Origin: Anaerolineales bacterium
GTDB taxonomy: Bacteria; Chloroflexota; Anaerolineae; Anaerolineales; UBA4823
DNA: 64,000 nt
Direction of reading: 5' to 3'
Assembly (NCBI GenBank): GCA_016929095.1
Contig: JAFGJM010000033.1
Location: 124,001 to 188,000, forward strand
Both the position numbers and the translations under genes were made by a program. Below, piece after piece: positions 56,185 through 64,000 of the stretch. The notes under the pieces were generated by a model. It was not told the origin of the DNA. It saw only the letters and a program-made list of their open reading frames with translations, and searched no databases. Each line of letters opens with the position of its first letter. Position 1 is the stretch's first letter.

Positions 56185-58572
56185 TTAACTGGATAATTTA
56201 GCAACGGTCACGCCTTCACCGCCTTCTTTATCGTGACCCGATTCGTAGGATTTAACCTGCGGGTGATGCTCCAATGCTTCTCGGATCACGGCTCGCAGCC
56301 TGCCGGTGCCTTTACCGTGAATGATGCGTATGAAAGGCATTCCGGCTATGAAAGCCGAATCTAAATGACGCTCAAGCATATCCAGGGCGTCGTCGGCGCG
56401 CTGGCCGCGCAAATCCAATTCAATACCGGGTACATCTACCTCCACCGGTTTTACCGCAGGAGTGGGGGCAGCCGGCTTAGATATGGTTTCTAAAGGCGCA
56501 TTGAATTCCAAATCGTCCAGGCGGGAACGAATGCGTAAAGCGCCTACCTGTACTTCTACATCTTCATCGGATATGGCGTTGACCACAGCTTTTACATTCA
56601 GCGAACGCACACGCACTTTATCGCCGGGTTGCAGCGGGCGGGTCTGTTTTACCAGAATATTTTTCCGACGCCTGACCGGTTTTTCAACTTCGATTTGCAG
56701 TTCTTCGATTTTTTCTTCTACCGGTTTCAATGTCTCGGCGGGTTGGCGCTGCCGGGTCAACCAACACCGGGCTTCACGCAACTCATCTTCCAAATCTTGA
56801 ATTTTTTCTTCCGCTTCAAGGCGGGCGTTTTCCAAAATGGTTTGCCGTTCGTCCTCGATATGATCCATTTTTTCAATCAACTCGGCGCGTAATTTTTCGG
56901 CTTCCTGGCGGGCAGAATCGGCCGCGATCCGGGCTTTACGAGAAAGGTCACGCTGCCGGTGAATTTCATCGAGTAAATCGTCGGCGTGCAAATCTTCGGG
57001 GGTAAGATCCGCCCGGGCAGAGGCGATGATATCCTGGGGAAGCCCCAGGCGTTCGGCAATAGACAGGGCATTGGAGCGCCCCGGAATGCCGATCACTAAA
57101 TGATATGTGGGTCGCAGACTCTCCAAATCGAATTCGACGCTGGCGTTCACCACACCAGGGGTCACATGGGCAAAGGCTTTCAATTCCGGGTGGTGGGTGG
57201 TGACCAGGGTGGTGACGCTATGATCTAGCAAATTGGTCAGCAAAGCCCTGGCCAGGGCGGCGCCTTCCTGCGGGTCGGTACCGGCGCCTAATTCATCCAA
57301 TATGACGAGCGAGCGATAATCGGACTTTTTTAGAATGCGGATGATGTTGGTAATGTGGCTCGAAAAGGTGGACAGCGATTGTTCGATGGATTGTTCATCG
57401 CCGATATCGGCAAAGATATCCTGAAAAACGCTGATCTCCGAGCCGGAATGGGCGGGGATGTGTAATCCGGCTTGCGCCATGAGGGCGATCAAGCCGATGG
57501 TTTTCAATGTGACGGTTTTACCGCCAGTGTTTGGGCCGGTGACAACCAGGGCATAGGTCTGGTCGTCCAACTCAACATCGATGGGCACCACGGTTTGGGG
57601 GTTGAGCAACGGATGCCAGGCTTGCTGTAAGCGGATGCGGCTGCCAGGGTGGTGTGATTTTTCAGCCGAAATTTTACGCGGGGGCAGCGGGTGAAGCACC
57701 GGTTCGGTGGCATTGATGGTTTCGGCATATCGGGCACAAGCCAGTACCAAATCCAATTCAGCCAGGACATCCACCGTTTGGGAAATTTCTTCCGCGTGGC
57801 TTCTCACCTGGTCGGATAATTCTGCCAGAATACGGCGCTCTTCGTCACGTTCATCTAATTGTAGCTGGCGGTTCTGATTATTCAATTCCACCACGCCTAA
57901 CGGTTCGATGAACAGGGTAGCGCCCGATGACGATTGGTCGTGGACAATAGATTTGATGCGGCCTTTGAATTCCGAACGCAAAGGCAGGACATACCTGCCA
58001 TCCCTTTGGGTGATCAAGGCTTCTTGCAGAAAAGGCGTAAATTTCTGGTCGGTAACCATGCGCTGCAATTTCCCCAGCAGACGCTCGCGGGCGATACCCA
58101 GCTCACTACGGATATTGGATAATTTGGGTGACGCGGAATCCAGGATTTCGCCATGGTCGGAAATGGCGTGTGAAATGGCATCCACCAGACCGGAGGGATG
58201 AGGTAACCGGCAGGCAATCTCGTTCAAGCCGGGGTATTGAAAAGCGTTTTTTTCGAAGGTACGGGATAAGTTACGCGCAGCGACCAGGGTTGACTTAATA
58301 TCCAGAAAATCGGTTGGGGTGAGCACACCAGAATGTCTGGCAAGCTCCACAGCCTGACGGATATCGCGGGCTCCGCCGATGGTGAGGTCGGGGTGGGTGA
58401 TCAAGAGTTGTCGGGCTTCACTGGTAAGGGTTTGCCGGCGGTAAGCCTCGTCGATATGGCTGGCGGGGGCCAGGGCAAGCGCCTTTTCGGTGGAGGCGGG
58501 GAAAGCTGTGTATCCAGCCAGAAGCTGGAGGACTTTATCAAATTCCAGGGTGTGACATGTTTTTTCATCCAT
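56185..58572 (-). CDS. mutS2: MutS2 family DNA/ribosome-associated ATPase
   Basis: 795 residues with the MutS2 order: N-terminal clamp and lever helices, ATPase with GPNTGGKT at 346-353, ILDELGAGTDPQEGA Walker B and the following THHPELKAFA, a coiled-coil region (about 500-610), a KOW-like segment, and a C-terminal Smr domain from about 715 with ELDLRGQRADDA and FIRIIHGKGTGRLR. MutS2 proteins act on branched DNA and, in Bacillus, split collided ribosomes. No mutL or MutS1 lies beside it. The Smr nuclease loop HGKGTG is intact. It lies leftward between the subtilase and the pilin. Confidence 0.95.
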   Translation of the reverse strand: MDEKTCHTLEFDKVLQLLAGYTAFPASTEKALALAPASHIDEAYRRQTLTSEARQLLITHPDLTIGGARDIRQAVELARHSGVLTPTDFLDIKSTLVAARNLSRTFEKNAFQYPGLNEIACRLPHPSGLVDAISHAISDHGEILDSASPKLSNIRSELGIARERLLGKLQRMVTDQKFTPFLQEALITQRDGRYVLPLRSEFKGRIKSIVHDQSSSGATLFIEPLGVVELNNQNRQLQLDERDEERRILAELSDQVRSHAEEISQTVDVLAELDLVLACARYAETINATEPVLHPLPPRKISAEKSHHPGSRIRLQQAWHPLLNPQTVVPIDVELDDQTYALVVTGPNTGGKTVTLKTIGLIALMAQAGLHIPAHSGSEISVFQDIFADIGDEQSIEQSLSTFSSHITNIIRILKKSDYRSLVILDELGAGTDPQEGAALARALLTNLLDHSVTTLVTTHHPELKAFAHVTPGVVNASVEFDLESLRPTYHLVIGIPGRSNALSIAERLGLPQDIIASARADLTPEDLHADDLLDEIHRQRDLSRKARIAADSARQEAEKLRAELIEKMDHIEDERQTILENARLEAEEKIQDLEDELREARCWLTRQRQPAETLKPVEEKIEELQIEVEKPVRRRKNILVKQTRPLQPGDKVRVRSLNVKAVVNAISDEDVEVQVGALRIRSRLDDLEFNAPLETISKPAAPTPAVKPVEVDVPGIELDLRGQRADDALDMLERHLDSAFIAGMPFIRIIHGKGTGRLRAVIREALEHHPQVKSYESGHDKEGGEGVTVAKLSS

Positions 58573-58771
58573 AATTGAGGCGAGTTTACCATAGGGCGGG
58601 GCGATGGGGGAGGGGCGAGAATATCCTGATATTTTGCAGATTTTGCATAATTGTTAAGTTCTATTGCTATTTGTATGATAGGCTTTATAATCAGATTATA
58701 AAATTTTCTTAATATCGAATTCTTCACAATCATTCATTTATTTTATATTTATTGATGGAGGTTTTTTTGCT

Positions 58772-58915
58772 GTGTTATTCAATCTACAAAAGGGTCAAGG
58801 ATCGACAGAATACGGTCTTTCCATCATGCTGGTAGGCATTGCAGTAATTATCATCCTGTGGTTGCTAGGACCAGCCATTGGCAATTTATTCAGCGATGTG
58901 GTGAACAGTATCTGA
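58772..58915 (+). CDS. Flp/Fap-type pilin (47 residues)
   Basis: A short frame below the usual length cut-off: GTG at 58772, stop at 58913-58915. The ribosome site GGAGG lies about nine bases upstream. The product has the Flp-pilin layout: a short leader FNLQKGQG, the mature start STEYGLSIML with the conserved Glu-Tyr pair, a single hydrophobic helix and a short C-terminal tail. Flp pilins assemble Tad pili after cleavage by a prepilin peptidase. A CpaE-like protein lies at 38.1 kb; the secretion ATPase and other tad genes are not in this window. tRNA-Val starts 57 bases downstream. Confidence 0.8.
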   Translation: MLFNLQKGQGSTEYGLSIMLVGIAVIIILWLLGPAIGNLFSDVVNSI

Positions 58916-58972
58916 TTTCCTTGTAAGCATCCTGTCATTCAGTTATAATAGGGCGATAATCAGGGTTTTAAT

Positions 58973-59047
<75 letters not shown>

Positions 59048-59069
59048 CAAGGAAGTTGCGGTTATTAGT

Positions 59070-59109
59070 TATCAGTTATCAGTGAAAAGTAACTGATAGC
59101 TTTTTTTTT
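59070..59109 (+). terminator. Rho-independent terminator after tRNA-Val
   Basis: TATCAGTTA (59070-59078) pairs with TAACTGATA (59090-59098), an 11-base loop, then GC and nine T residues (59101-59109). It should end transcripts of tRNA-Val and possibly of the pilin gene just upstream. Confidence 0.88.
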
Positions 59110-59168
59110 AAGGGTAGCCCCTTAAGGTTTTCCATGCATATAATAATTGATTTTGGTATAGAATCTCA

Positions 59169-59258
59169 GGTGGAAATATTGCACATTAACAACACAAACC
59201 TTTAGGGTTTGGGTATGCGCTGTCTCGCACCCTTCGACAGACTCAGGGCGCGGGGCAC
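59169..59258 (+). repeat. Island repeat, copy 1
   Basis: One of three same-strand copies in 59-62.3 kb (others at 61204-61311 and 62224-62318). All share TTGCACATTAACAAC, and two share AACCTTTAGGGT, followed by a GC-rich end with CCCTTCG, GGGCGCGGG and a final CGGGGCAC. This copy lies between tRNA-Val and the Rhs fragment. No open frame crosses it. Confidence 0.8.
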
Positions 59259-59303
59259 TTGACACTTGAAAACTTAACCACATAAACACTTTTTTGTATT
59301 AGG

Positions 59304-60001
59304 CTGTATTACTATAATGCGCGTTGGTATGATCCACAATTAGGTCGCTTCGCCCAGGCGGATTCGATCGTGCCGCAGGGCGTGCAGGGCTTGGACAGGT
59401 ATGCGTATGTCAATAATAATCCGGTGAAGTATACGGATCCGAGTGGGCATGCAGGAAATGTACCTCCACAATTTTGGCTATCATTTACAATACCAGTGAG
59501 TAACGGCTGAGATATCGTAGCGGCGGTAGGTTGTGCAATGCTCGGGGGTTTTCTTCTTTTTCACTATGAGAGTGGTGGTCTGGGGAAAAGATAGATAGTA
59601 AGTAATACACCAACTCAGGAAGTTCAAAAGAATGTTGTAGGACTTGGAATAGTAGTTATTTGCGGAAGTACCACCTCTACAAGTTCGATTGATGAATTAA
59701 CTCAAACTAACGGTGAAACATAAAGTGATATAAACAATAATACCGATCAATTAACGAATGGTATATCAGAATTGGTAAGTCAAGGCGAAGATATAATAAC
59801 ATTTCAAACTCCGGTGGAAGATTTCCGGATGAGAAACGCATCAAATACTAGGTGATTTCAATATCACTATAATAATTATTACCCAAATGAACAATCCCAT
59901 TTCATTTTGATTGGATTGATGAAAATGGAGAGTGGATAACAGAGTGTGTTTATCCAGGTGGGTTTATAGCAAAATTGATAAATATCAAGGTGATATTATG
60001 A
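59304..60001 (+). pseudogene. Rhs-repeat core fragment with degraded C-terminal tip
   Basis: In frame from about 59304 the translation contains ARWYDPQLGRFAQADSI and RYAYVNNNPVKYTDPSGH, the core of Rhs/YD-repeat polymorphic toxins. The upstream part of the gene is missing. An in-frame stop follows at 59508-59510, then three more in the next 400 bases, so the tip is broken. Another frame ends DENGEWITECVYPGG, with its stop TGA (59999-60001) overlapping the ATG of the next gene. That last part shows the classical toxin-then-immunity join. It is a relic, not a functional toxin gene, or the residue of a tip captured by recombination. Confidence 0.8.
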
Positions 60002-60234
60002 GAATATTGAATCAAGATAGTGGAAAAACAATAAAATCAGTGTTAATAATGTTAACTCCTTCAGAAGCCCATGAATTATCAGGAAAGCTTCGTTGTATAA
60101 ATCCTGAGATTGGCGATCATATTCATGTGAATGATGAAAACTTTACTCACGAATTAACTTTATCCATATATACACCGGACAATTTAGATATTTTTGTTAG
60201 AAAAATTCGCGAAATAATCGAAGAAGATGTATAA
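59998..60234 (+). CDS. Small candidate immunity protein for the Rhs tip
   Basis: 78 residues. The ATG at 59998 overlaps the stop of the degraded toxin tip (ATGA), and AAGG lies six to eight bases upstream, so the short start is preferred to 59932. The product is acidic with an alpha/beta-like pattern (SVLIMLTPSEAHELSGKL, then NFTHELTLSIYT). Position and overlap are typical for polymorphic-toxin immunity genes. I do not recognise an Imm family. With the toxin broken, it may persist as a protective orphan. Confidence 0.55.
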   Translation: MRILNQDSGKTIKSVLIMLTPSEAHELSGKLRCINPEIGDHIHVNDENFTHELTLSIYTPDNLDIFVRKIREIIEEDV

Positions 60235-60561
60235 CTTATAAAAAGAAATTCAATTTTCTTTAAAATGGGATAAAGAATCAAAACCGCACCCTTACCCAGC
60301 TCACTGCTCACCAAGGCTTATCCCCCGTGAATTTCCACAATGGATTTTCTGATTGATAACCACAACCTGCAGTCCTGAAGATGTCCACATGATGGGCGGG
60401 CAACGGTGGATAATACCATACCTGCGAGGTCTTGGAGACCTCGCAGGTATGGGCGTTTTTTACCTCACTCCTTGGTGGCTGGCAGCTCGATGAAAATTGT
60501 AATTATTTCATTTTTATCTCATCACAAGCCATGATATACTCCAGGGAACAGGAGTTATACG
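60235..60561. repeat. Intergenic region with a perfect 17-bp palindrome
   Basis: 327 bases. CCATACCTGCGAGGTCT (60416-60432) is repeated exactly inverted at 60436-60452 around a TGG loop, and is followed by GCGTTTTT, so it can act as a terminator. Hairpins with the CCTGCGAGGTC core are dispersed repeats in several bacterial groups. The rest shows no gene. The promoter of the toxin-antitoxin pair lies at its right end; a possible -10, TATACT, begins near 60534. Confidence 0.7.
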
Positions 60562-60798
60562 ATGGAGAAGTTCAATCGCATCACATTCGATCCTGAGATT
60601 ATGGGGGGCAGGGCGTGTATTCGCGGGTTACGAGTTAGCGTAGCGCTGGTATTGAATCTTATAGCCAATGGGATGACTCCCCATCAAATCATTCAGGATT
60701 ATCCCTATCTGGAAAAAGAAGATATTCAGCAATGTTTGCAATATGCAGCCTGGCTGGCTGAGGAAAACATATATTCACTTGAACCCTCTGCGTCATGA
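60562..60798 (+). CDS. DUF433 antitoxin
   Basis: 78 residues. GGRACIRGLRVSVALVLNLIANGMT and the tail PYLEKEDIQQCLQYAAW match the DUF433 family, small helix-turn-helix-like proteins that pair with PIN-like toxins. The segment with GGxxxIRGxR is the family hallmark. The stop overlaps the start of the next gene (ATGA), so the two are translated together. As antitoxin it would bind the toxin and repress the shared promoter. Confidence 0.88.
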   Translation: MEKFNRITFDPEIMGGRACIRGLRVSVALVLNLIANGMTPHQIIQDYPYLEKEDIQQCLQYAAWLAEENIYSLEPSAS

Positions 60799-61166
60799 AA
60801 TTCCTGGCAGATATGGGCATTTCCTGGCGAGTGGTTGCCGGATTACGCGAATCCGGACACGATGCTGTTCATTTAGAAGAACAGGGTCTTGGGCGTCTTT
60901 CGGATAGAGAAATTCTCAGTAAGGCGCAGATAGAGGGGCGAATTCTATTAACCCACGATCTCGATTTTGGAGAATTGTTGTCAGCCAGCGGGGGCAACTT
61001 GCCTAGCGTAATAGTATTTAGATTAAGCGATATGCGGGCGGAAAATGTATATGAGCATATCACTCATCTGATTGCACTCCAAGCCAGTGCATTGGAAAAC
61101 GGCGCGGTTTGCAGCGTCACCGATAAAAAAGTAAGAGTGCGCAACTTGCCTATCAATAAAGGATAA
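60795..61166 (+). CDS. DUF5615 PIN-like toxin
   Basis: 123 residues. Acidic positions FLADMG near the start, REILSKAQIEGRILLTHDLDF in the middle, and the block around GNLPSVIVFRL fit the Mut7-C/DUF5615 PIN-like nucleases, which are usually partners of DUF433. The catalytic acidic cluster (Asp5, Asp52-type, Asp-Leu-Asp) is present. It would cut RNA when freed from the antitoxin. Start overlaps the antitoxin stop by four bases. Confidence 0.85.
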   Translation: MKFLADMGISWRVVAGLRESGHDAVHLEEQGLGRLSDREILSKAQIEGRILLTHDLDFGELLSASGGNLPSVIVFRLSDMRAENVYEHITHLIALQASALENGAVCSVTDKKVRVRNLPINKG

Positions 61167-61203
61167 CATTGGTGATCATGATTAATAGAATTGATATTTC
61201 GAT

Positions 61204-61311
61204 TGGAAACCTTGCACATTAACAACATAAATTTTGATGGTCTAGGCGCCGGCTGCCAGACCACCCTTCGCGGGCTCAGGGCGCGGGACTGGTGCTCATG
61301 ACGCGGGGCAC
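61204..61311 (+). repeat. Island repeat, copy 2
   Basis: Second copy of the island repeat, between the DUF433/PIN-like pair and the MNT/HEPN pair. It keeps TTGCACATTAACAAC, CCACCCTTCG, GGGCGCGGG and the terminal CGGGGCAC, with a diverged centre and a longer right end than the other copies. Confidence 0.78.
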
Positions 61312-61416
61312 AGGGTACTAGGTACTGGGCAACGGAATGCCAGGCCCCAGTATTTTTTCTATCATTTTCACGCCAAATGCTAACCTTTTATTGATCAATC
61401 CGGGTAAAATCTAGAT

Positions 61417-61770
61417 ATGAATTCGAAAATATCTGAAACCGCGGTTTTATCGCCACATTGGTCAGACCTGGTGCAGGAAGTAATCCGCCGGATTTTAACG
61501 GTGGTGAACCCTCGCAAGGTGATATTATTTGGGTCGGGTGCGCGCCAACAGGTCACTCCGGATAGCGATCTGGATTTTCTGGTCATCGTACGAGGACCGG
61601 CTCATCGCAGGGAATTAGCGCAAAAAATATATCGAAATTTACATGGGGTGGAAGTACCGGTGGATATAGTGGTCGTTACTGAAGAGGATATATCCAAATA
61701 TGGCGAGACACCGGGTTTGATCTTCAAACCGGCGCTCAGTGAAGGGCAGGTGTTGTATGAATCCGCTTGA
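61417..61770 (+). CDS. MNT-type nucleotidyltransferase (antitoxin of a HEPN pair)
   Basis: 117 residues. GSGARQQVTPDSDLDFLV holds the GSx10DxD motif of minimal nucleotidyltransferases, with the two metal-binding aspartates. In MNT/HEPN modules such proteins modify and silence the HEPN toxin. The next gene, a HEPN protein, overlaps it by 14 bases. It lies in the conflict island between two copies of the same repeat. AGGAAGTAATCC-like sites before the ATG are weak, but the start is supported by the family's usual N-terminus. Confidence 0.88.
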   Translation: MNSKISETAVLSPHWSDLVQEVIRRILTVVNPRKVILFGSGARQQVTPDSDLDFLVIVRGPAHRRELAQKIYRNLHGVEVPVDIVVVTEEDISKYGETPGLIFKPALSEGQVLYESA

Positions 61771-62155
61771 TCCTTCCGACCCAATGGCATGGCTGCAACG
61801 GGCGTCCAGCAATCTGCATCTGGCAAAAAAATCCCGCGATGAAAATGTAATGCTTGAAGATTTATGTTTCAATGCCCAACAGGCGGCGGAAAAGGCATTG
61901 AAAGCAGTATGCCTGTTCAGAGGATTGGACTTTCCGAAAACCCATTCATTGATCAGGCTGATGGATATTATCGAAGCAGATGGTTTAGCCATTCCGCACA
62001 AGGTGAAATCGGCTGATATATTAACGCATTATGCAGTGCAAACCCGTTATCCCAGCCCGTTTGAAGAGATAACACGGCAAGAATATCGAGAAGCTGTAAA
62101 GGTAGCAGTAGAAGTAATAAATTGGGCGGAAATGGTAGTTGGCGGAGAAGGTTGA
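61757..62155 (+). CDS. HEPN-domain protein, toxin partner
   Basis: 132 residues from ATG 61757, with GGGCAGG seven to nine bases upstream; an ATG at 61739 inside the MNT gene is less likely. The helical HEPN fold is indicated by LCFNAQQAAEKALKAV and HSLIRLMDIIEADG, and by the RNase-like block LTHYAVQTRYP. It would be an RNase toxin restrained by the MNT protein. The Rx4-6H motif of classical HEPN is not canonical here, so activity is uncertain. Confidence 0.85.
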   Translation: MNPLDPSDPMAWLQRASSNLHLAKKSRDENVMLEDLCFNAQQAAEKALKAVCLFRGLDFPKTHSLIRLMDIIEADGLAIPHKVKSADILTHYAVQTRYPSPFEEITRQEYREAVKVAVEVINWAEMVVGGEG

Positions 62156-62223
62156 TTTATTTAAAATTACCAACCCTAAAGGTATTAAATTGAATCATGG
62201 GCTTGTATAAAGAGTACCCAAAG

Positions 62224-62318
62224 GGTGGAAATCTTGCACATTAACAACACAAACCTTTAGGGTCTGGGTGAGCGCTGCATGACCGCCCTTCGCCAGCTCG
62301 GGACAGGGCGCGGGGCAC
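62224..62318 (+). repeat. Island repeat, copy 3
   Basis: Third copy, between the HEPN gene and the convergent methyltransferase gene. It matches copy 1 closely: GGTGGAAAT, TTGCACATTAACAACACAAA, CTTTAGGGT, CCCTTCG, GGGCGCGGGGCAC. It lacks the terminal additions of copy 2. The same orientation as the other two argues for a module boundary rather than random insertion. Confidence 0.8.
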
Positions 62319-62345
62319 CACTCGCCTCTCACCCCTCACGATTCT

Positions 62346-63194
62346 CTATTCTCTTTTTTCTCCCTCCTTCCTGAACTGCAAACAATAATGGTGGAAGGTG
62401 TTGCTCACCCAGGCGTTGCCCAGTCCGTAAGGCGCCAGGCGCTGGTTATCTTGCGCCCAAATCTTTTCGTCTTTGAGTGAATATATTTCGCATAGCCGCT
62501 TTGCCAGGTCCCATGCCAGGGGGTAGATTTTGCCTTTTTTCTTGACGTTCTTGACGATAATGGTCAGGTAGGCGTTATCCACCAAAAATGGTTTTAGGGC
62601 GATGAAGATGCCTGCCAGCTTCTCGATAAATTCATCGTAATCATGAATATTGCCCAGGTCATTTGGGTCATCCGAATAGAAGACGTCCATTTCCGCCGAC
62701 TCACGACGGGCTTTTTGGGTTTGGGCGCCGGAGGCGTGCAGCATATCCCAATAGGGAGGCGAGGTGAGTACGTAGTTAACAGGCGGGATGGGATGAGCCG
62801 CAAGAAGGTTGATGATTTCTAATGCGTTGCCGGGGATGATTTCGGCGGTGAAGGAATCGGCGGATAATCCCAAAGCCGATTTTTCTTCCGCCACCACCTG
62901 GCGGGCGATCTCGGCATAAGCCGGGTTCAGCTCCACGCCGTAGCAATGCCTGCCGCTGCGCAAGGCTGCCACCAGGGTGCTGCCGGTGCCTGCCAGGGGG
63001 TCAAACACCACCTGTCCCTTTTTGGTGAAAAACTCGATGAATTCCTGCGCCAGGGTTTCCGGGAATTTGGCCGGGTGGCGTAGTACGTACTTACGGCGCG
63101 GTGGTGGATTATGGATGAACCACGATTTTTGGAATTTCAGCCATTCCTTGGGGGCTAGATCATTCAGGCGGTTGTTAAAGGGTCTCTTGGGCAT
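62346..63194 (-). CDS. DNA methyltransferase (N4/N6 type)
   Basis: 282 residues. Motif I (SAM-binding) is FDPLAGTGSTL at 64-74, and the catalytic motif IV is TSPPYW at 144-149, typical of N4-cytosine (or N6-adenine) enzymes of the DNA methylase_N4/N6 family. The order (SAM motif first, catalytic after) fits the alpha/gamma layout. No cognate restriction gene is seen, so it is an orphan or works in a modification or defence system outside the window. Start ATG 63194, six bases after the stop of the upstream lipoprotein gene, so the two are probably cotranscribed. Confidence 0.88.
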   Translation of the reverse strand: MPKRPFNNRLNDLAPKEWLKFQKSWFIHNPPPRRKYVLRHPAKFPETLAQEFIEFFTKKGQVVFDPLAGTGSTLVAALRSGRHCYGVELNPAYAEIARQVVAEEKSALGLSADSFTAEIIPGNALEIINLLAAHPIPPVNYVLTSPPYWDMLHASGAQTQKARRESAEMDVFYSDDPNDLGNIHDYDEFIEKLAGIFIALKPFLVDNAYLTIIVKNVKKKGKIYPLAWDLAKRLCEIYSLKDEKIWAQDNQRLAPYGLGNAWVSNTFHHYCLQFRKEGEKRE

Positions 63195-63199
63195 GGCGA

Positions 63200-64000
63200 T
63201 CAGGGGGTCACTTCATACACCACCAGGCTGGAGAAGCTTACCGTGATGGCGCTGTTTTTCGAGGAGCGGGCGAACAACCCCAGGCTGCCTTGTGAGATAG
63301 CGGGGTCGTTGACCGAGAATTGGTATTCACCGTTGACGAAAAAATGCATTTCTTTCCCTCTGACCCACACAGCTAAATGGGATTGACTGGGGGCGCCGGG
63401 AGGTACCGCGCCGCTATATGTTTTGGGGTAGGGGGAGGAAGCCTTACCGGCAATATAGCGGTCCAGGCGCACTGCCCCACCGCACGATAAAGAGAAACGA
63501 TAAAAATCTAAAGCGTCTGTCACACGGAATAATAAACCATATTCATCTTCGTCCCAGCAAATACTGGGGCTGGCGGTGATTTCGGCGTAGAAATTTGTCA
63601 GCACGGGACTATCCCGCAGGCTGTATAAATAAATATCCGGTTGGGAAATTGCCAGGGTGATTTCCCGTTGACCAAGAGCCACACTGCTGCTGCCGGAAGC
63701 CGCCAAGGCCCATAAGGCCGGTTTGGTAAAGTCATCTTCAAAGATGATACCGCCAATGCTGGGGCGCACGTCCACTGTGGGGGTAATTGCCTGGGTGGGT
63801 ACCAGGGTGCTGGTGGCGGTGGGGGGAAACCATACGATGGTAGGGGTGGTGGTTTCGCCGGGCAAAGATAGCGGGGTGGAGGTGGGGGGGATAGCGGTAG
63901 GAATGATGGTAGGGATTGCCGTGCAGGCGCTTATAGCGCCTGCTGCCAGGCCTATGCATAAGATTAAAAGATAGTGCTCAACTAGTGGTCTACCAGACAT
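63200..64000 (-). CDS. Lipoprotein with Thr/Pro linker and LamG-like domain, at the window edge
   Basis: 266 residues from ATG 64000, which is the last base, so an upstream start cannot be excluded. The lipobox AISAC ends the leader. A Thr/Pro-rich spacer follows (about 27-80), then a domain with FEDDFTKPALWALAASG and a Trp-rich beta core (FYAEITASPSICWDEDEYG, GKEMHFFVNGEYQFSV) that looks like the LamG/3-keto-disaccharide hydrolase fold. No catalytic residues can be named. It should be anchored outside the membrane and may bind a carbohydrate. It is in one transcript with the methyltransferase. Confidence 0.7.
   Translation of the reverse strand: MSGRPLVEHYLLILCIGLAAGAISACTAIPTIIPTAIPPTSTPLSLPGETTTPTIVWFPPTATSTLVPTQAITPTVDVRPSIGGIIFEDDFTKPALWALAASGSSSVALGQREITLAISQPDIYLYSLRDSPVLTNFYAEITASPSICWDEDEYGLLFRVTDALDFYRFSLSCGGAVRLDRYIAGKASSPYPKTYSGAVPPGAPSQSHLAVWVRGKEMHFFVNGEYQFSVNDPAISQGSLGLFARSSKNSAITVSFSSLVVYEVTP

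Noticed and set aside
59169..62318. Integron attC sites in the island repeats
   Set aside because: No GTTRRRY/RYYYAAC pair is found at the ends of the repeats, and no integron integrase is in the window.

Overview
The window looks like a chromosomal segment of a Chloroflexota bacterium of the Anaerolineae type. The basis is inference from gene content: a BTAD-type AAA activator, large secreted subtilases with PKD or DUF11-like modules, lipoproteins with Thr/Pro-rich linkers, secreted proteins ending in an aromatic-x-Pro-hydrophobic tail, a KimA-like K+ importer and a motor-less XPB/Ssl2-like protein. No 16S rRNA is present, so the taxonomy is not proven.

Region 1 (1 to about 11,540) is an AT-richer integrated mobile element. 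Leftward genes encode a NACHT/STAND NTPase (runs off the left edge), a VirD4/TraG-like ATPase and an AEP-type primase with a CHC2-like zinc finger. Rightward genes encode two small element proteins, two tandem LexA-like regulators lacking the catalytic serine, a small ORF and a large serine recombinase. Between primase and regulators lie a GC-rich block of nested hairpins (6835-7446, candidate large structured RNA), two DnaA boxes around an AT-rich stretch and three 23-bp iterons beside a helix-turn-helix gene. This looks like a replication origin inside an integrative element. A shared terminator separates the recombinase from host glnA.

Region 2 (11.6-30.4 kb) is about peptide use: glnA; a leftward run of M20 peptidase, BTAD/AAA/TPR regulator, lipoprotein peptide-binding protein, two permeases and an S9 peptidase; and a rightward run of a second permease pair (the second fused to a beta-propeller) and a secreted subtilase with three PKD domains.

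Region 3 (30.8-58.6 kb) is housekeeping and envelope: KimA-like transporter, alkaline phosphatase, HtrA-type lipoprotein protease, 2-hydroxyacid dehydrogenase with galT, a CpaE-like receiver/ATPase, an XPB-N-like protein, a lipid kinase, a DUF429 protein, a P5C-dehydrogenase-like enzyme, then a CoA-transferase pair, CPBP protease, lactate permease, a 59-residue membrane protein and galK in one direction. A WD40 lipoprotein, a giant subtilase and mutS2 follow on the minus strand. A 47-residue Flp-type pilin at 58.8 kb may belong with the CpaE-like protein.

Region 4 (58.9-64 kb) starts at tRNA-Val(CAC) and is a small island of conflict genes: a broken Rhs tip with an ATGA-coupled candidate immunity gene, a DUF433/PIN-like toxin-antitoxin pair, an MNT/HEPN pair, and a DNA methyltransferase. 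Three same-orientation copies of a 90-110 bp repeat lie between these modules. The window ends in a lipoprotein gene at the right edge.
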